Under the pieces are notes generated by a model that was given only the letters and a program-made list of their open reading frames with translations, was not told the DNA's origin and made no database searches. Made by a program: the position numbers and the translations under genes. Source: Antitrichia curtipendula (taxonomy: Eukaryota > Streptophyta > Bryopsida > Hypnales > Leucodontaceae). Taken from it: a stretch of DNA of 64,000 nucleotides. Location: positions 36,828,001-36,892,000 of the forward strand of contig OX579635.1 in assembly GCA_951230915.1 (NCBI GenBank), in the 5' to 3' direction. Positions 33,336 through 45,475 of this stretch are shown piece after piece (the first letter of the stretch is position 1; the number at the start of each line of letters is the position of its first letter).

Positions 33336-35609
33336 AAGAAATATGAATAAATCTCATTATGCTCGAACATAGTGAACAATCTCGTGAGTGCTCTATGTTG
33401 TTTTGAAACCAGTTATAGGGGCGATTTGAATAAGAGGGTTGGATTTCTAGCATCTTCTTGTATAGGTGTTTCGGTTTGTTGAAAATAATACAAATTTTTA
33501 AAACCAAATTGACGTTATGAAGTTATTATAAGATCAGGAAGGTGGTTGATGAACGTCAAACTAAATACTAAATTTAGTGACATAAAGTAATTTCCTAAGT
33601 TTCTTAGGAAACTTAGAAACAAAAGTTCTAATAGTTAAATTTTTAGTGTTATTAAACCGAATCATAGAAAGGAGTGTGTACATGCTACGTTTCAGTTTTT
33701 AACAATTCTGTTGTAAGTGTTAATAGAACTTTAATGTCATTATGTGTTTAAAAATTTGCAGAAAAAGGTCTTGAAAGTCTGATACCTTTTAGAATTGATT
33801 ATTAATCAATGAACTTGATTGTTCTTGCAATGAACTCTCCTACTCTATTTTTGTTCACCACTACTGAACTTTGTCTCTTTTTAGTGAAGGCCTATATTTG
33901 AAAATGAATGAACTAAAAGATTTTGAAAGTTCTTATGGACACAATAGTGCAAGTGAAGTGCGTGGTGTTTACATATAGGTGTGTTGAACAAACGCATACG
34001 GACATTGTTGGTTGCCTAGGTGGATTGTGAATTTGTAATTAATACTACTTTGAAGCATTTGAAGTATCTCAGAGTTTGTAGTGATTTTAGGTATGTTACG
34101 TAATTGAAATTCAATAATGTGGATTGAGACATTTTCAAAAGAATTGAATAACATTATATGGTAAATATTATCATAAGAGATTGTGGAAATTTTATTGTGA
34201 AGTGACTCTTGCAGCAATAGTCATCAAGCATACTTGTAATTCTTTTAATTTCAATGACATTTGTAGCATGTACTTTGGAAAACATGAATGACCGAGTGGA
34301 ATGTTTGTTTTCCATTTCACTGTTGCAGCGTTGCTAGAAGTTGGATACGTGAGGCAAAATATTGACGTGGAACGCAAGCATCACCTTCCTATAATCGATT
34401 TCTTTTCCATTGAAAGGTGCAAATATTTATTCATTTCAATTAGTTTTTAAAAAAAGAATTACACAATTGAACTGAAAAAAAGTACAAGAAATTTGTTGAT
34501 GATGTTCTAGAACTTTGACACTTAACATTTGAAGAGAGAAGGCTTTAACTGTCATTGCAAGGAAAATGGGTCATACTTACTAGTGACATTGCAAGTGATT
34601 CTCTTGTCATCTGGTATAGCTTTTTAAGCAGAAGTCGGATAAGTAAAATATTTTTATTGGAGATGTTTAAGTACATGGTAGTGAAGTATTTTATTTTGTA
34701 GTCATTAAATAGAAGCTATTCATATTGAAATTTTATTCCTGCTTGTTGTGATGGAATGGAGTCCATAAAGGACACAATCGTTATGGGTAATTTAACAGTT
34801 GCAGCATTTCATACCAATGCATTCCGGATGTAGAAAAGGCTTTAGAATCACAATGTTTTGGTTTAATATAAGAATGTGTAGTATGTTGTTCAATGTGATG
34901 TTCATCATATGCACTTGGTGTAGCTGCCACTAACGAAGTGCAAATGCAATGCTATTGTCTATTAATTTGTTTATGTACTTATATTCAACTGAAACACGGT
35001 GTTGCATTAGTGGCCATATAGTCCTTCAAATTGAACATGTACAAGTTTTAATATAAGTTATGTAATAGGAGTCTAGTTTTTGAAACATTAGTAGGTGATT
35101 ATTTTGAAGTAAACTTTGCCTTTAGCTTGTTCCTTCTCTGAATTTAATTTACTGTACATGGTAAACAAAAAATAGAATTCTAAGAGAATAGTGAGAAAAA
35201 TTATGTTTTGTTTCATTGAGAAGAGATATATATTTTTTTCAAATACATATGAGGTTGAGAATAGAAGGTGTACTGGATTTGCTCTAGTACTAGTTGTACA
35301 TATTTTTGTATACATGTATATAACATTAGTTGTTTAAAATAGAGTTGCATGTACTTGTTTAAATTGAGTTGGTGTGTAAATTAAATATTTTGTGAAAATA
35401 ATTATCACCCGTCTTTCAAAAACATTTAGTTTAGTCTTTTTCCTCCAGTTTTTGTAGGACAACTTCGAACTTCACTGAAACGGCATTGTGTCTTCTTTGT
35501 ATTTAGTATGTTGAAAGAGACAATCTTGAACTTTTGTATAGAACTTTGAGAACGTTGGAAAACATCCTCAAATATTGAACTATTTTTGTTTTATTTTTTG
35601 TAGGTTATC
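33336..35609. other. AT-rich region upstream of the DGQH gene, probable 5' intron end
   Basis: No gene is seen. The last bases before the start codon read TTTTGTTTTATTTTTTGTAG then GTTATCATGG, an excellent plant 3' splice site 6 bp before the ATG. A 5'-untranslated exon upstream is therefore likely; its position is unknown. Confidence 0.45.
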
Positions 35610-38600
35610 ATGGCACCAAAGATTCACGCAAAGTGGTTAGAGCATGGATGGTGGATCGTAGCAGAGGGTGTGGAGAAATCTTTTTTGTGGGTCACGGATT
35701 TTCCAATTGAAGAAGGGCGTTACTGGGCTGCATTGAGTACTTCTTTCGGAGTTGTTGAGGGCCTTACAGGCACTGCAGATGGAGGGCTGACTATATTAGT
35801 GAGTAATACTGAAATGGCATTGGAAAAATACAAACTGAAGAAGTCGCTCATGATGGCTACAATTCCACCTGAGCTACTTTTAGTATTGTCACCAATCCAT
35901 GACTTGAAGACTTTGGCAAAGTCTTGGAAGAATGTGCCTGAAGAACTACGGGTACGCAGAGAAGCATCAGTTCAAAAGTTCAAGGATATGACCCCTCAGC
36001 AGTTGCATACCGCACGCACTCGATATAGAGAGATTCGGAGTCATGAAGAACTATCGAGAGAGAATCCTGACGTTGCCAATGAGTGTCCTATTTCTAGAGA
36101 TCCAGAAGACACGAATGAAGTTTATCGAAATGCAGCTGTTCCAGTGAATGAGAGTTGGGTTTCTTCGAACGAACGAAACCGGAAGCGAGCTGCTGTTGAG
36201 GAGGGAATAGCAAGCCTTGCAGAGGAGGAGGAAGTTCATGCAAGGCAAAGAACTCAACGTCAGCGTTTGTAGTCTGCACCATCCAATGCTGTAGTTGAGA
36301 CCACAGGAGATAATGAAGTTGAGAGGCATGAGGAGGTAGCTGTACAAGGGAACGCCCCAATTATGCCAGCGTCAGTGGAGGTGGAAGTTGGAGGGGAATC
36401 GGTGGAACCTGTGGAGGCTACATCTGGACCCTCCGTACTAGATCCGGCAGTAGTGTTTCCAGAGCTAGAAAATGAAGGTGAAGTTGGAACTCCTATAACA
36501 GTCACAGAGGTTGGATCAGGTTCAAGACATCCAATAGTGGGCTCAGGTAAACAAATATATAGGTCACGTGTTGTAATGGCCAATATGGAGGCTCAAGGAT
36601 CAGGCGTTGCAAGAAGACGGGGTGCTGGTAGAGGACGTGGGAGAACTCGAGTGCAATGTCATCTGGAACAGGAAGTGGCCTTAGAAGGACAAGAAGACCA
36701 TCACACTCTTGACAGGGGTCCAACAGAGGAGAGAAGTGTTCCACGGCGAAGTGCAGCTCAAACACGTCGTCAAATAGCAGCTAGACAAGACCGTCCTCCA
36801 CAAGGAAATGATGGGCACGAAGAAGTTTCCGAAGATGATTCATCAGAGGGGGAGCCTGAGCACATACCTACCCGGCGATTGTTACAAAATGTTCCCAAAG
36901 CACCTGTGGTATTTCCAACGGAGAGTGAATACAAAGCAGGATACATATGGGGGCACAATCAGTTCTTCGATGCAGACATCAATAGTATTCGAGATGTGAA
37001 AAATGCTGAGACGAATCATAGAGTGCTAATGGAGTGGCGAGTGAATGAAATGTATGAGCGCCTCAGGGGATCAGAAGCTCACGAAGTTAGTGCAATAACA
37101 CTTCGTCCAGTTGCGTATTTCTATAGAAATCCGGATGAACAGGGCGAGACAGAGATGGTGGAGGTTCCTTTCAGTCAAGAGGGTGCGGCAAGAGAATTTG
37201 AAGCTGCTTTTTTGAAGCATTGTCAAGCTGATCCATCTATATCGAATGCTGCGGTTAGGAAGCGATGGCTGGAGGACAATATTGTGTGGGAGCTAGTAGA
37301 TGGACAACACATTGTTGGTGCATGTAAACGAGCACAACGGGAAAGAAGAGAGGGTAACATGTCCGACACGGAGTATTATGCGCAATTTCAAAGACGAAGA
37401 GCGAAGTTCGTAGTGTACAACAACCCACAGTTTTACATTGAAGCATCTGTCAGAATAAACGCGAGGGAGTTTGATCGCAAGTTCTTCACAACGCATTACG
37501 AGAATTTAATCAAGCTGCGTGACATTTGGAAGGCATGTGGAAGCCCAAGTGTAACAACTCGATCTGATGATGTTCTCAGAGCAAAGGCATTGACAATGGC
37601 AGCGAATGCGTTACATTGGAGCCAAGATCTGCCAAAGCTCATGTCGCTAGGAAGTTTGTCCAAAAAAATGATTGACTTCACACGCCATGCTTGGAACGAA
37701 GATGAAGAATCGTACAAGGCTATTTTGCAGGTGTGCAAAGATTATGAGGAAGGCAAATTATTTTTCAGCAAGAAGGCGGAGGTGAGGTGGAAGAAGATGG
37801 CAAGGGAGCGAAATCTTGATGTCACAATGGATGGAAGCTCGAAGAGGAAGAGGATGGAGAAAACTTGGTTCAGGCCTTTGAGCAGGATTTCAATGGAGAA
37901 TTATTTACGTGTGGTTAAGCAAATGGCTGCCAAAGATGTGGTGGGAGGGAAGCGACAATCACAGCGTTATTATTTCGATAGTGTTGCTTCTCCAAATCCA
38001 CCGAAAGGCACGATAGCATATGCGGTAGATCGATTACAACGGAAGGATGCTGTTAGAAATCAAGTCCGTTTCTTGATGGTGCAAGCAGGAGATGAGAAAC
38101 CAACATTCGTACATGAGTTCTTTGCCATAAATGCGAGCAAATACGGAGATTCGCGTGGGAGGCAATTCATTCTAATGGGAAAGACATTGGATTATGACGC
38201 AAAGACTTTGTGGTGCTCGCCTGCAGTGAAGACGATACAAATGTTGAACAGTTTTGAGAAACTCATTCCAGCATTTGTTCGGCAACACTTTGTGGATATC
38301 CGAGCGGGTCGCAAAGGATATGTGGGCTATGGTCGAGACGTGGAGGACGTATGCAATGCTCGATGGAATTGGCAAGTTTCCCTCTCTGGAGTTCAACACG
38401 GAAATGACGAAGTGTTACTGCACGTCAAGTGTCGTGAAGGGTTCTTCAAGGATGAGTACATTGAACTTGGGAAACTGTGTTTATGGATTTTCGATTGTAG
38501 ACGGGGAGGTTCGGGAGGGGAGGAAGTGGAATGGTCAGATAAAGACTACAGCAAGGTTATACAACATCTTCAGTGGATGTCTTTAATTTTACGGTGGAAT

Positions 38601-39974
38601 GCTGTGTTCCTTTTTCCTGCAGGCGTGTACTTTGATGAAGAAATGCAATCTAGGATGGCAGTGCCACAGGGTTGTCACGTATTAGAGGATTCTTGGATAT
38701 TTAAGCGACAAACTGTGTCTTCATATGTGCATGATCTCCGTCATGGTGAAGAACGAAAGCGTGGAGTTCAACCTGTAGGCGATGTTGTCATCATCATGCA
38801 ATATCCCGAAGAGAGTGGGCCCATGGAGAACCTTCCAAGCAGTGCAGAGGATTTGGATGTGGTATTTCAAGATTCTTGGAGTGCAGAAATCATGCCTCGA
38901 GCGGAGGATAAGTTGGAGAGGACCCCATCAGAGTTGAAGAAGATGGTGCAGATGTACCTGCCACAAAATTGGGGATTGGTGACATTGGGCATCACCATGG
39001 CAGTGCCGGGCATTCTGGAGACTGGATTCGTGGGCAATGACATTATAATTATGGAAGGAGCAACGGCTCGAACGCAATTTGTGTACAACACATTGCAGTT
39101 GGTGTATGGGGATAAAATGTCGATGGTGAATACAGTGAATACAGCAGCCGAACGCAAGATTTCGCAAGTGTTGAATACCACAAACGAATCACCTAATCAA
39201 AGTGCTTCCCAAGCGAATGTAAGACAGCCACGTGGTAGTTCAAGAAGGGTCCTGCGACCATTGAGGGAGTCATCAGAGGAACGAGCGAGATTTCAAGTGT
39301 CTGTACGGGACAAGCGAAAGGGCAAGCAGACTGCAATTGATTCGGAAGCCTCATCTGGTGATACAGAGTCCGAGAGAACGCACTCAGACGATTTACCTAG
39401 TCGTGGCCGAAGTCTAGGTTCTGCAGACACCAATGCCATGGGTGAAGTGCGCGGGAATGAAGCAGACTCGATGGAAGTGGAAGAAGATCCTGATTATGTT
39501 CCAACAAGAAATACTGGGAATGTGGAGAATGTAGGAGCGGAAGATGTTGGAGTTGACGTGAGAGAAATTGAAGGGACACCAGCAACAGTGGAACCCGTAT
39601 CAGCGTTATCTGCATTCAGCATGTTCGACTCCATGAATTTGGTATCCGGAGAAGACGGATTTTTCTATGATAGAGAACACGTACAATATACTCGGACCGG
39701 TGAAGAAGGACAGTACATGTTCCATCGCCAAGTTTCTATCTTAGAAGGCCCTACCTTATCGCCAACTTTATCGGAAGGAGTGACAACGCCTATTGCGAGT
39801 GCTATGGTGGATAGGGCGCTGCAGTACACAACTTCGGTCTTAGTGAGTGAAGTTGGTGGACCAAGTTTGGTTGAAGAAGCAGAGGCATGTGATGGAAGGG
39901 AAGGAGAAGAATTGACACAATCATGTGCGCAAGTATTGGAGACACCGGATGAAGTAGTACCAGAACAAGCGTAG
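35610..39974 (+). pseudogene. Giant-element companion gene with DGQH motif (ParB/DGQHR-like), one in-frame TAG
   Basis: The frame runs from ATG 35610 to TAG 39972-39974 (1,454 residue positions), cut only by TAG at 36270-36272. An internal ATG at 36363 would still give 1,203 codons. It has an N-terminal globular part (WLEHGWWIVAEG), a long charged linker with an Arg/Gly stretch (RRRGAGRGRGRTR), and a conserved-looking core (about residues 181-900 of the 1,203). There WELVDGQHIVGAC (D313, GQH 314-316) is followed by RRRAKFVVYNNPQFYIEASV, reminiscent of ParB/Srx-fold and DGQHR domains (DGQHR..A, then a strand and an Asn-containing helix). The tail is acidic and disordered. I do not recognise the full protein. 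Placement opposite the transposase-like gene suggests a role in transposition or in protecting the element's DNA; that is inference. Confidence 0.6.
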
Positions 39975-40450
39975 TGTAGTTCTTGCAATGGTAGTGTAGG
40001 GTGTGTACGAATGCAGGTACTGTGTGTGCTAGTTTATAAAGTGATTGTGAATATTGGAGTGAACGTTGTTTGTTTGGTGTGAACCTGTATTTTGGGAATG
40101 TGAAGGTAGTTGTGAAACCTTCAATGTCGAATTTGATTTTCTAAATAAATCTTTCATCACTTGTAGTGATTAATGGTGTATATGTGATGTTGCTATGAAA
40201 ATGATATAATAATAATGTAATTGTAGGATACATTATTGGGAGACTGGAACATGAAAGATAAAAAAAGTAATTGAGATGACATAAGCATGTGTTTGCAATT
40301 GATTTAACCCAAAAAAAAATTGAAGTGTACCTTTGTAGAAAATTTCTATACTAAATTGAAATATTGCATGATGTAACATGAAAAAGGTATTCTTGAAAAT
40401 ATGGGGGATACCCAATTTTTTGAAAATCACTTTTCAGTGAATAGTTTTGC
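39975..40450. other. 3' flank of the DGQH gene and right subterminal region
   Basis: AT-rich sequence containing a probable 3' untranslated region (AATAAA-like TAAATAAA near 40141). No other gene. Confidence 0.45.
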
Positions 40451-40498
40451 GTACGGTCATTGCACTTGGTCAAGTGCAAGAATGTCTAATTCGGTGTT
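40451..40498 (-). repeat. Right terminal inverted repeat and subterminal motifs
   Basis: 40471-40498 is the reverse complement of the left 28-bp repeat. Immediately inside lies TTGCACTTGGTCAAGTGCAA (40460-40479), so the nonamer is inverted here rather than direct, followed inward by GTACGG (40451-40456), matching TAGTACGG on the left. Confidence 0.8.
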
Positions 40499-41939
40499 TA
40501 TTATTTTATCTCAATTTTTTTACTTTTATTTCAAAGATTTATTGTAACTTCATTTTTTCACAAAAATACATAAGGCTTTGATGACTAATAGAAGGTACAG
40601 TAAAGGATTTCCTCTCTCTTAATCGCAGAATCATAGAAGGACCAAGCAACATTCTTTGGCAACATAGCAAATTGGGACAATTCATTACTAAAAAGACTTC
40701 ACCATATTTTTTGAATTTTTTTTGGATATAGGGAACTAGGGACAAGGAGAACCTTGCCACTCCACCAAAAAAGTTATAATTGGATACATGTGCCCAAGAT
40801 TAGTTATAAAGAAAAAATGTCATTTCTCTTTGACAAAAGGTAGCATGGGCACGGTTAGTTATAATAGAGCAAAATTTGTATTGCAATGCTTGAAGGAGCT
40901 TGAGCAGGGCCTTCGGCAATCTCTCATCCTAGGTTCAAACCGGGCTATTTCTTTGACATTTTTCTAAACTTATAAATTTATTATAGAGCACAAGGACGTG
41001 GTAGCATGAAGGCATTTGCTCTATGGCTTCTTTTGGTCTAACGGACCAATTACACCTAATTGCTACATTTAAACTTAAGAAATCCAAATGCCCAAAGAAT
41101 TCATTGACTCAATTACCAGTTTGTCATTTGACAAACTACCATCTAAAAAATGAAGCAATTGTTTCATTGACATTCATGGGAATGAAGGGGAGATGTCATT
41201 TTTATAATTAAATCCATTGTCCATCATGAATCCTCAAAAGGTATAAAATAACGTTTCCCCCCATATGTGCTATACTTGCACAGCAATATAGGACTATGAA
41301 ATTAGAGAATCACTCAGATCTCATATCTCTCTTACTTCTTACTGAAAAACAAAACGAACTCTTCTTGCGCAATGCAGAGGCACGTCTAGTTGAAACTATG
41401 GTCCTTGAGTCCCATACTGTCAAGGTTTCTAGTGTTAGATCTAAGGCACAAAAATATAGGAAAAATCGTTTTAAACACTTGGGTAGCTATAGTCGTGATA
41501 GCCAACATGCACAAAGGAAGACTAACACTTCATCTACTAACAACCATGGTAGGAAGAAAGATGGTTTTCTGGTGATCAAAGCGAGATTTGAGCTTGTGCC
41601 ATAGCTCATTTGGATTTTCAAGTTCCAAATATTGATGTTGCAAAGAAGGAACAAGATGGCGACGGAGCAAAAGCAATGCTTTATAAAAAGTAGTAGTGAA
41701 AATTAAGATATCTACAATAGAAAGTTGATCAAATGTAATACATTGCGATAGGTATTCTGCAAATATATGTGCCTTTGCAGTCTTTGCCTAAAGTAGGTAA
41801 TTCCTCGCATCAACTGCTAACTATAGGAAAAGAAGTGGTTAAAGTCTAGGTGTCTCAAATATTATTAGTAGCCATTGGGATTGCCATAGATGTGGCAACG
41901 AAAGATGTTGAAGTGCTCATGATGGACAAAAAAATGATT
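40499..41939. other. Right flank of the giant element, possible copia gag remnant
   Basis: TATT at 40499-40502 is the right copy of the putative target duplication. An open frame at 41296-41604 (LLLLTEKQNELFLRNAEARL, then a basic stretch) resembles the region before the zinc knuckle of copia gag proteins, but no CCHC motif remains. It lies about 0.8 kb from the copia composite. Confidence 0.35.
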
Positions 41940-42145
41940 TTTAAAGAAGGAAAATAAATAAATAAATAAAGGTTTGAAATGAAATGAAAGATAAAGATTA
42001 AGTTGTAAAAAAGATAAAAATAAAGAGATAATTAAAGATAAAGGTAAAAATAAAATAAAAATAAATATTAAAAAGAAGATGAAGATCAAAATAAAAATAA
42101 ATAAAAAATAAAAAGTGAATAAAAATAAAATAAAATAAAAATAAT
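41940..42145 (+). repeat. A/T simple-sequence tract (AAATA/AAAATA units)
   Basis: Repeated AATA, AAATA and AAAATA words with occasional G dominate about 200 bp. On the minus strand this gives a long open frame of Phe/Leu/Ile only, an artefact of composition. Confidence 0.85.
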
Positions 42146-42369
42146 TGGAGTTTGGAAAGGCAACTAAGACGGAGGTGGAGGCCAAGGGGTAGAAGAGAGG
42201 AAGAAAAAGGAGGGAATGGAAACAAGAGTGGTTAGAGCAAACTTGGAGAGTAGGGCTAGTGGATGCTTCTGAGAGCGAGAGCACTAAGAGAAAAAGACAG
42301 AAGGTGGGGGTTTACAAAACACCCTCTAAAAAATATCAAGACAAAAGTATAGAGAGCGTGCTGATAACA

Positions 42370-42584
42370 TGTTGAGAATAGGAAACAAAAGAATACTATA
42401 CAAGGTTGTCAAACCAAAGTACACAAGAGAAAAGTAATATATTCACCAAAAAAGTATCAAATATATATATTAGGGAGAGAAGGTGAAATTCTTCTCTCCT
42501 ATTGGTCTAAAGGATTCTAATATAATCTCTAGGTAACTTTAAAACTACAGTGGAGAGCGTATTATTAAAAAATATTTCTTAACA
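42370..42584 (-). repeat. Copia LTR (minus orientation)
   Basis: 215 bp, TG...CA ends on the minus strand, next to the polypurine tract that lies at 42585-42597. Confidence 0.8.
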
Positions 42585-42879
42585 CTCCTCCTCGCTTGAC
42601 ATGACATTTATAAATAAAATTCTACGCAATGTCCTATATGATATTGTTCGTAATCTTGCAAGATATACAATTGTTGCCTCATTAAAATCTTATCCGAGAA
42701 AACCTTGATTATAATCAAGGATAAAACTACAAATTAAGGAAAAAGAATACAACATCTTTATTAATTCATTTTCATGATAAAACTCAGTGAGAAAAATCCA
42801 TGGAAGAATATCAAAGGTTTCCACAATAATAAAAGAGTCTATTTAATTTCTTATCACAAAGTATTAAGCCGTTGCATTC

Positions 42880-44480
42880 CAATGCCATGAATAAGTCAAC
42901 GATGAGTACATAATGGAAGAGCCTTAGTGAAGAGATCCACAAGATTCTCTGTTGATATAAATTTCTTGATTTCAAGTGCTCGCTCTGTAATCAAGTCATG
43001 GGTATAATTGAAATATATTGGATCAATATATTTAGTTCAATCACCCTTAACAAAACCCACTTACATTTGTGCAACACAAGCATTGTTGTCTTCATATAAG
43101 ATAGTTGGAAAATCGTCATATGGTAATCCACAATTTGTTCAAATAAATTTATACATTATATAAATTTGTTCAAATAAATTGATTTCAACCAGATGCATTC
43201 CCGAGATGCTTCATACAAAGCAATAATTTCTGCATGATTAGATGATGTTGCAGTTATTGTTTGCTTTATCGACTTCTAAAATATTGTAGCTCCATGTCGT
43301 AAGAAAATATAACTTGTTTGAGACTTGGCTGTGACAAGATTATATTTGTAACCAACATCAGCATATCCAATTAATTTGGGATCTACTGATCAAGAATAAT
43401 GTAATCCCAAGTCTTCGGATAACAAAGAAGGTGTTTAATGCCATTCCAATGTCGTAGTGTAGGACAAGCACTATGCCTTGCAAAGACACTAATTGCAAAT
43501 GCAATATTATGCCTTGTACATGTAGTCAAATATAGAAGAGCTCTAACTACATCGAGGTATGGATATTGTTCACTAAATGGTTCCTCCTCCTCCTCACAAG
43601 GGCAATAAAGATCATCACCTTGGTTGCTACAACCAACCACAAGTATGGAAAGTAGATAGGGATCTATCATATTGAATCTTTTCAAAATTTGGTTAATATA
43701 AGTCATTTGTGAAAGCTACCATCTTTCAAGTGAAGAACTTGTGGGCCAATGCAAAAGGTAGTTTTTCCAAGCAATTTCATCTCAAACTCACAAGTAAGTA
43801 ATTGAGTAGCTGCAATACATGTAGATTTAGTGCCCACAAGATTCAAATCATCAACATATACTACAATGATCACAAATTCATATTTGTCTCGTTTGATAAA
43901 GAGACATGGGAGCAATGGATCATTTATAAAATGATGTTCAATGAGATAGTTCCGCAGTCGTTGATACCATATGAGTCTAGATTGTTTAAGACCATATAAT
44001 GCCCGTTGTAATTTAACGCCATGATGTTTGCTTGGAATGGAAGCAACTTGACTAGTAGTTTCAAGATCATGGGGGACTTTTATATAAATTTTAACATGAA
44101 AGGAACCATATAGGTAAGCTGTGACTACATCCATAAGATACATCTCAAGGTAGGTATATACTGCCATTTCAACAAGATATCGGAAAGTAATAGAATCCAT
44201 AATAGGTGAATATATAGAATCAAAATCAATACTAAATTTTTGAGTGAAACCTTGAGCAACTAGACGGACTTTGTAATGGATAATTTGACTGTTGTCATCG
44301 TGTTTGCGTACAATTACCTGCTTATATCCAAGAGGTCGAGAAGAAATATTATTCAAGATAGGTCCAAAGACTTGTCTTTTATACAAAGAAGCATACTCCT
44401 CTTCAATAGCAACTTTTCACTTTAACCAATTAGAACGATGCATCGCTTCTTCAATAGTATTTGGTTTGGGATCATCTTTC
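42880..44480 (-). pseudogene. Copia polyprotein 3' part: reverse transcriptase and RNase H, decayed
   Basis: Reading from about 44480 down: the RT entry region, FSIDFDSIYSPIM, LMDVVTAYLYGSFHVKIYI (family MDVKTAFLxGxL), KLQRALYGLKQSRLIWY, and the catalytic VIIVVYVDDLNLVG. A frame change follows at about 43705 (TYINQILKRFNM onward), then the RNase H part (LIGYADVGYKYN, SSNHAEIIALYEA) and the Leu-rich C-terminus. At least one frameshift and several stops are present, so it is inactive. Confidence 0.8.
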
Positions 44481-44902
44481 TAGCAATAAAGATTTTCAGC
44501 AATCATACAAATGAATGATTCATCTATTTCAATTGTTGCTCTATCTCAAATATCACATGTACTACAATACATCACAAATAATTCTGTATTCAACTTGGAC
44601 TTTTTTTGCTCATGAATAATAGTTCTTCCCTCATGAGTTGCAGTTATATTAGATGTGGATGGATAGTTTGATATAAGTGATCCCGTAAAATTGACAGTGG
44701 TTATTGTAGGTAGAGAAGGATTAATAGTATTAGTCATTGCCTTGCATGGTTGTTTATTTGATTCGCGAGCTTGTTTGTTAATTGGTTGAAAAGTTGAAGT
44801 TGTAATAGTCTCCGGTATTGAAACTCGAGAAGGAACATTTTGAGCTTCATTCAACAGAATCTTGGTGCTTCTTGGTTCATAGACTAGCATTTGATTGAGA
44901 TC

Positions 44903-45475
44903 AATGTATAAATTTATTTGAACAAATTGTGGATTACCATATGACGATTTTCCAACTATCTTATATGAAGACAACAATGCTTGTGTTGCACAAATGTAAG
45001 TGGGTTTTGTTAAGGGTGATTGAACTAAATATATTGATCCAATATATTTCAATTATACCCATGACTTGATTACAGAGCGAGCACTTGAAATCAAGAAATT
45101 TATATCAACAGAGAATCTTGTGGATCTCTTCACTAAGGCTCTTCCATTATGTACTCATCGTTGACTTATTCATGGCATTGGAATGCAACGGCTTAATACT
45201 TTGTAATAAGAGATTAAATAGACTCTTTTATTATTGTGGAAACCTTTGATATTCTTCCATGGATTTTTCTCACTGAGTTTTATCATGAAAATGAATTAAT
45301 AAAGATGTTGTATTCTTTTTCCTTAATTTGTAGTTTTATCCTTGATTATAATCAAGGTTTTCTCGGATAAGATTTTAATGAGGCAACAATTGTATATCTT
45401 GCAAGATTACAAACAATACCATATAGGACATTGCGTAGAATTTTATTTATAAATGTCATGTCGAGCGAGGAGGAG
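44903..45475 (+). pseudogene. Inverted copy of the copia RNase H C-terminus
   Basis: The plus strand encodes FPTILYEDNNACVAQM, then TKYIDPIYFNYTHDLI and NLVDLFTKALP, the usual C-terminal end of copia RNase H, interrupted by stops. It mirrors the minus-strand sequence at 42600-43156. Confidence 0.75.

Larger units (their letters stand above)
21235..40498. mobile_element. Candidate giant DNA transposon (19,264 bp)
   Basis: A 28-bp sequence starting AACACCGAATTAGACATTCT at 21235-21262 occurs as its exact reverse complement at 40471-40498. TATT flanks both outer edges (21231-21234 and 40499-40502), as expected of a 4-bp target duplication. Both subtermini repeat TTGCACTTG. Inside, a DUF7869 transposase-like gene ends 308 bp from the left terminus and reads toward it; a 1,455-codon DGQH gene ends 524 bp from the right terminus and reads toward that. 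The interior also holds later MITEs (24922, 26150, 27897, 32429), twin palindromes and a captured host exon. I see: repeats, flanks, gene layout. Inferred: one element, mobilised by the DUF7869 protein. I know of no named plant superfamily with this gene pair. Two independent short elements sharing ends is the main alternative. Confidence 0.75.

Noticed and set aside
21543..39974. Alternative genetic code in which TAA and TAG encode glutamine (would restore both giant-element genes)
   Set aside because: TLP18.3 ends with TAG exactly where its family ends (after YVSRK), and the mutase-like gene also ends at a plausible TAG. The standard code fits the host genes.
21235..40498. The two 28-bp repeats as ends of two separate small MITEs
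   Set aside because: No second inverted partner was found near either end, the outer flanks match (TATT), and both genes are placed symmetrically inside. It remains the main alternative to test.
40930..40955. tRNA or SINE B-box (GGTTCAAACCGGGC)
   Set aside because: No matching A-box, acceptor stem or cloverleaf can be drawn around it.
41865..42284. 139-codon Phe/Leu/Ile-rich minus-strand frame, resembling a membrane protein
   Set aside because: It is produced by the AAATA simple-sequence tract read in reverse.
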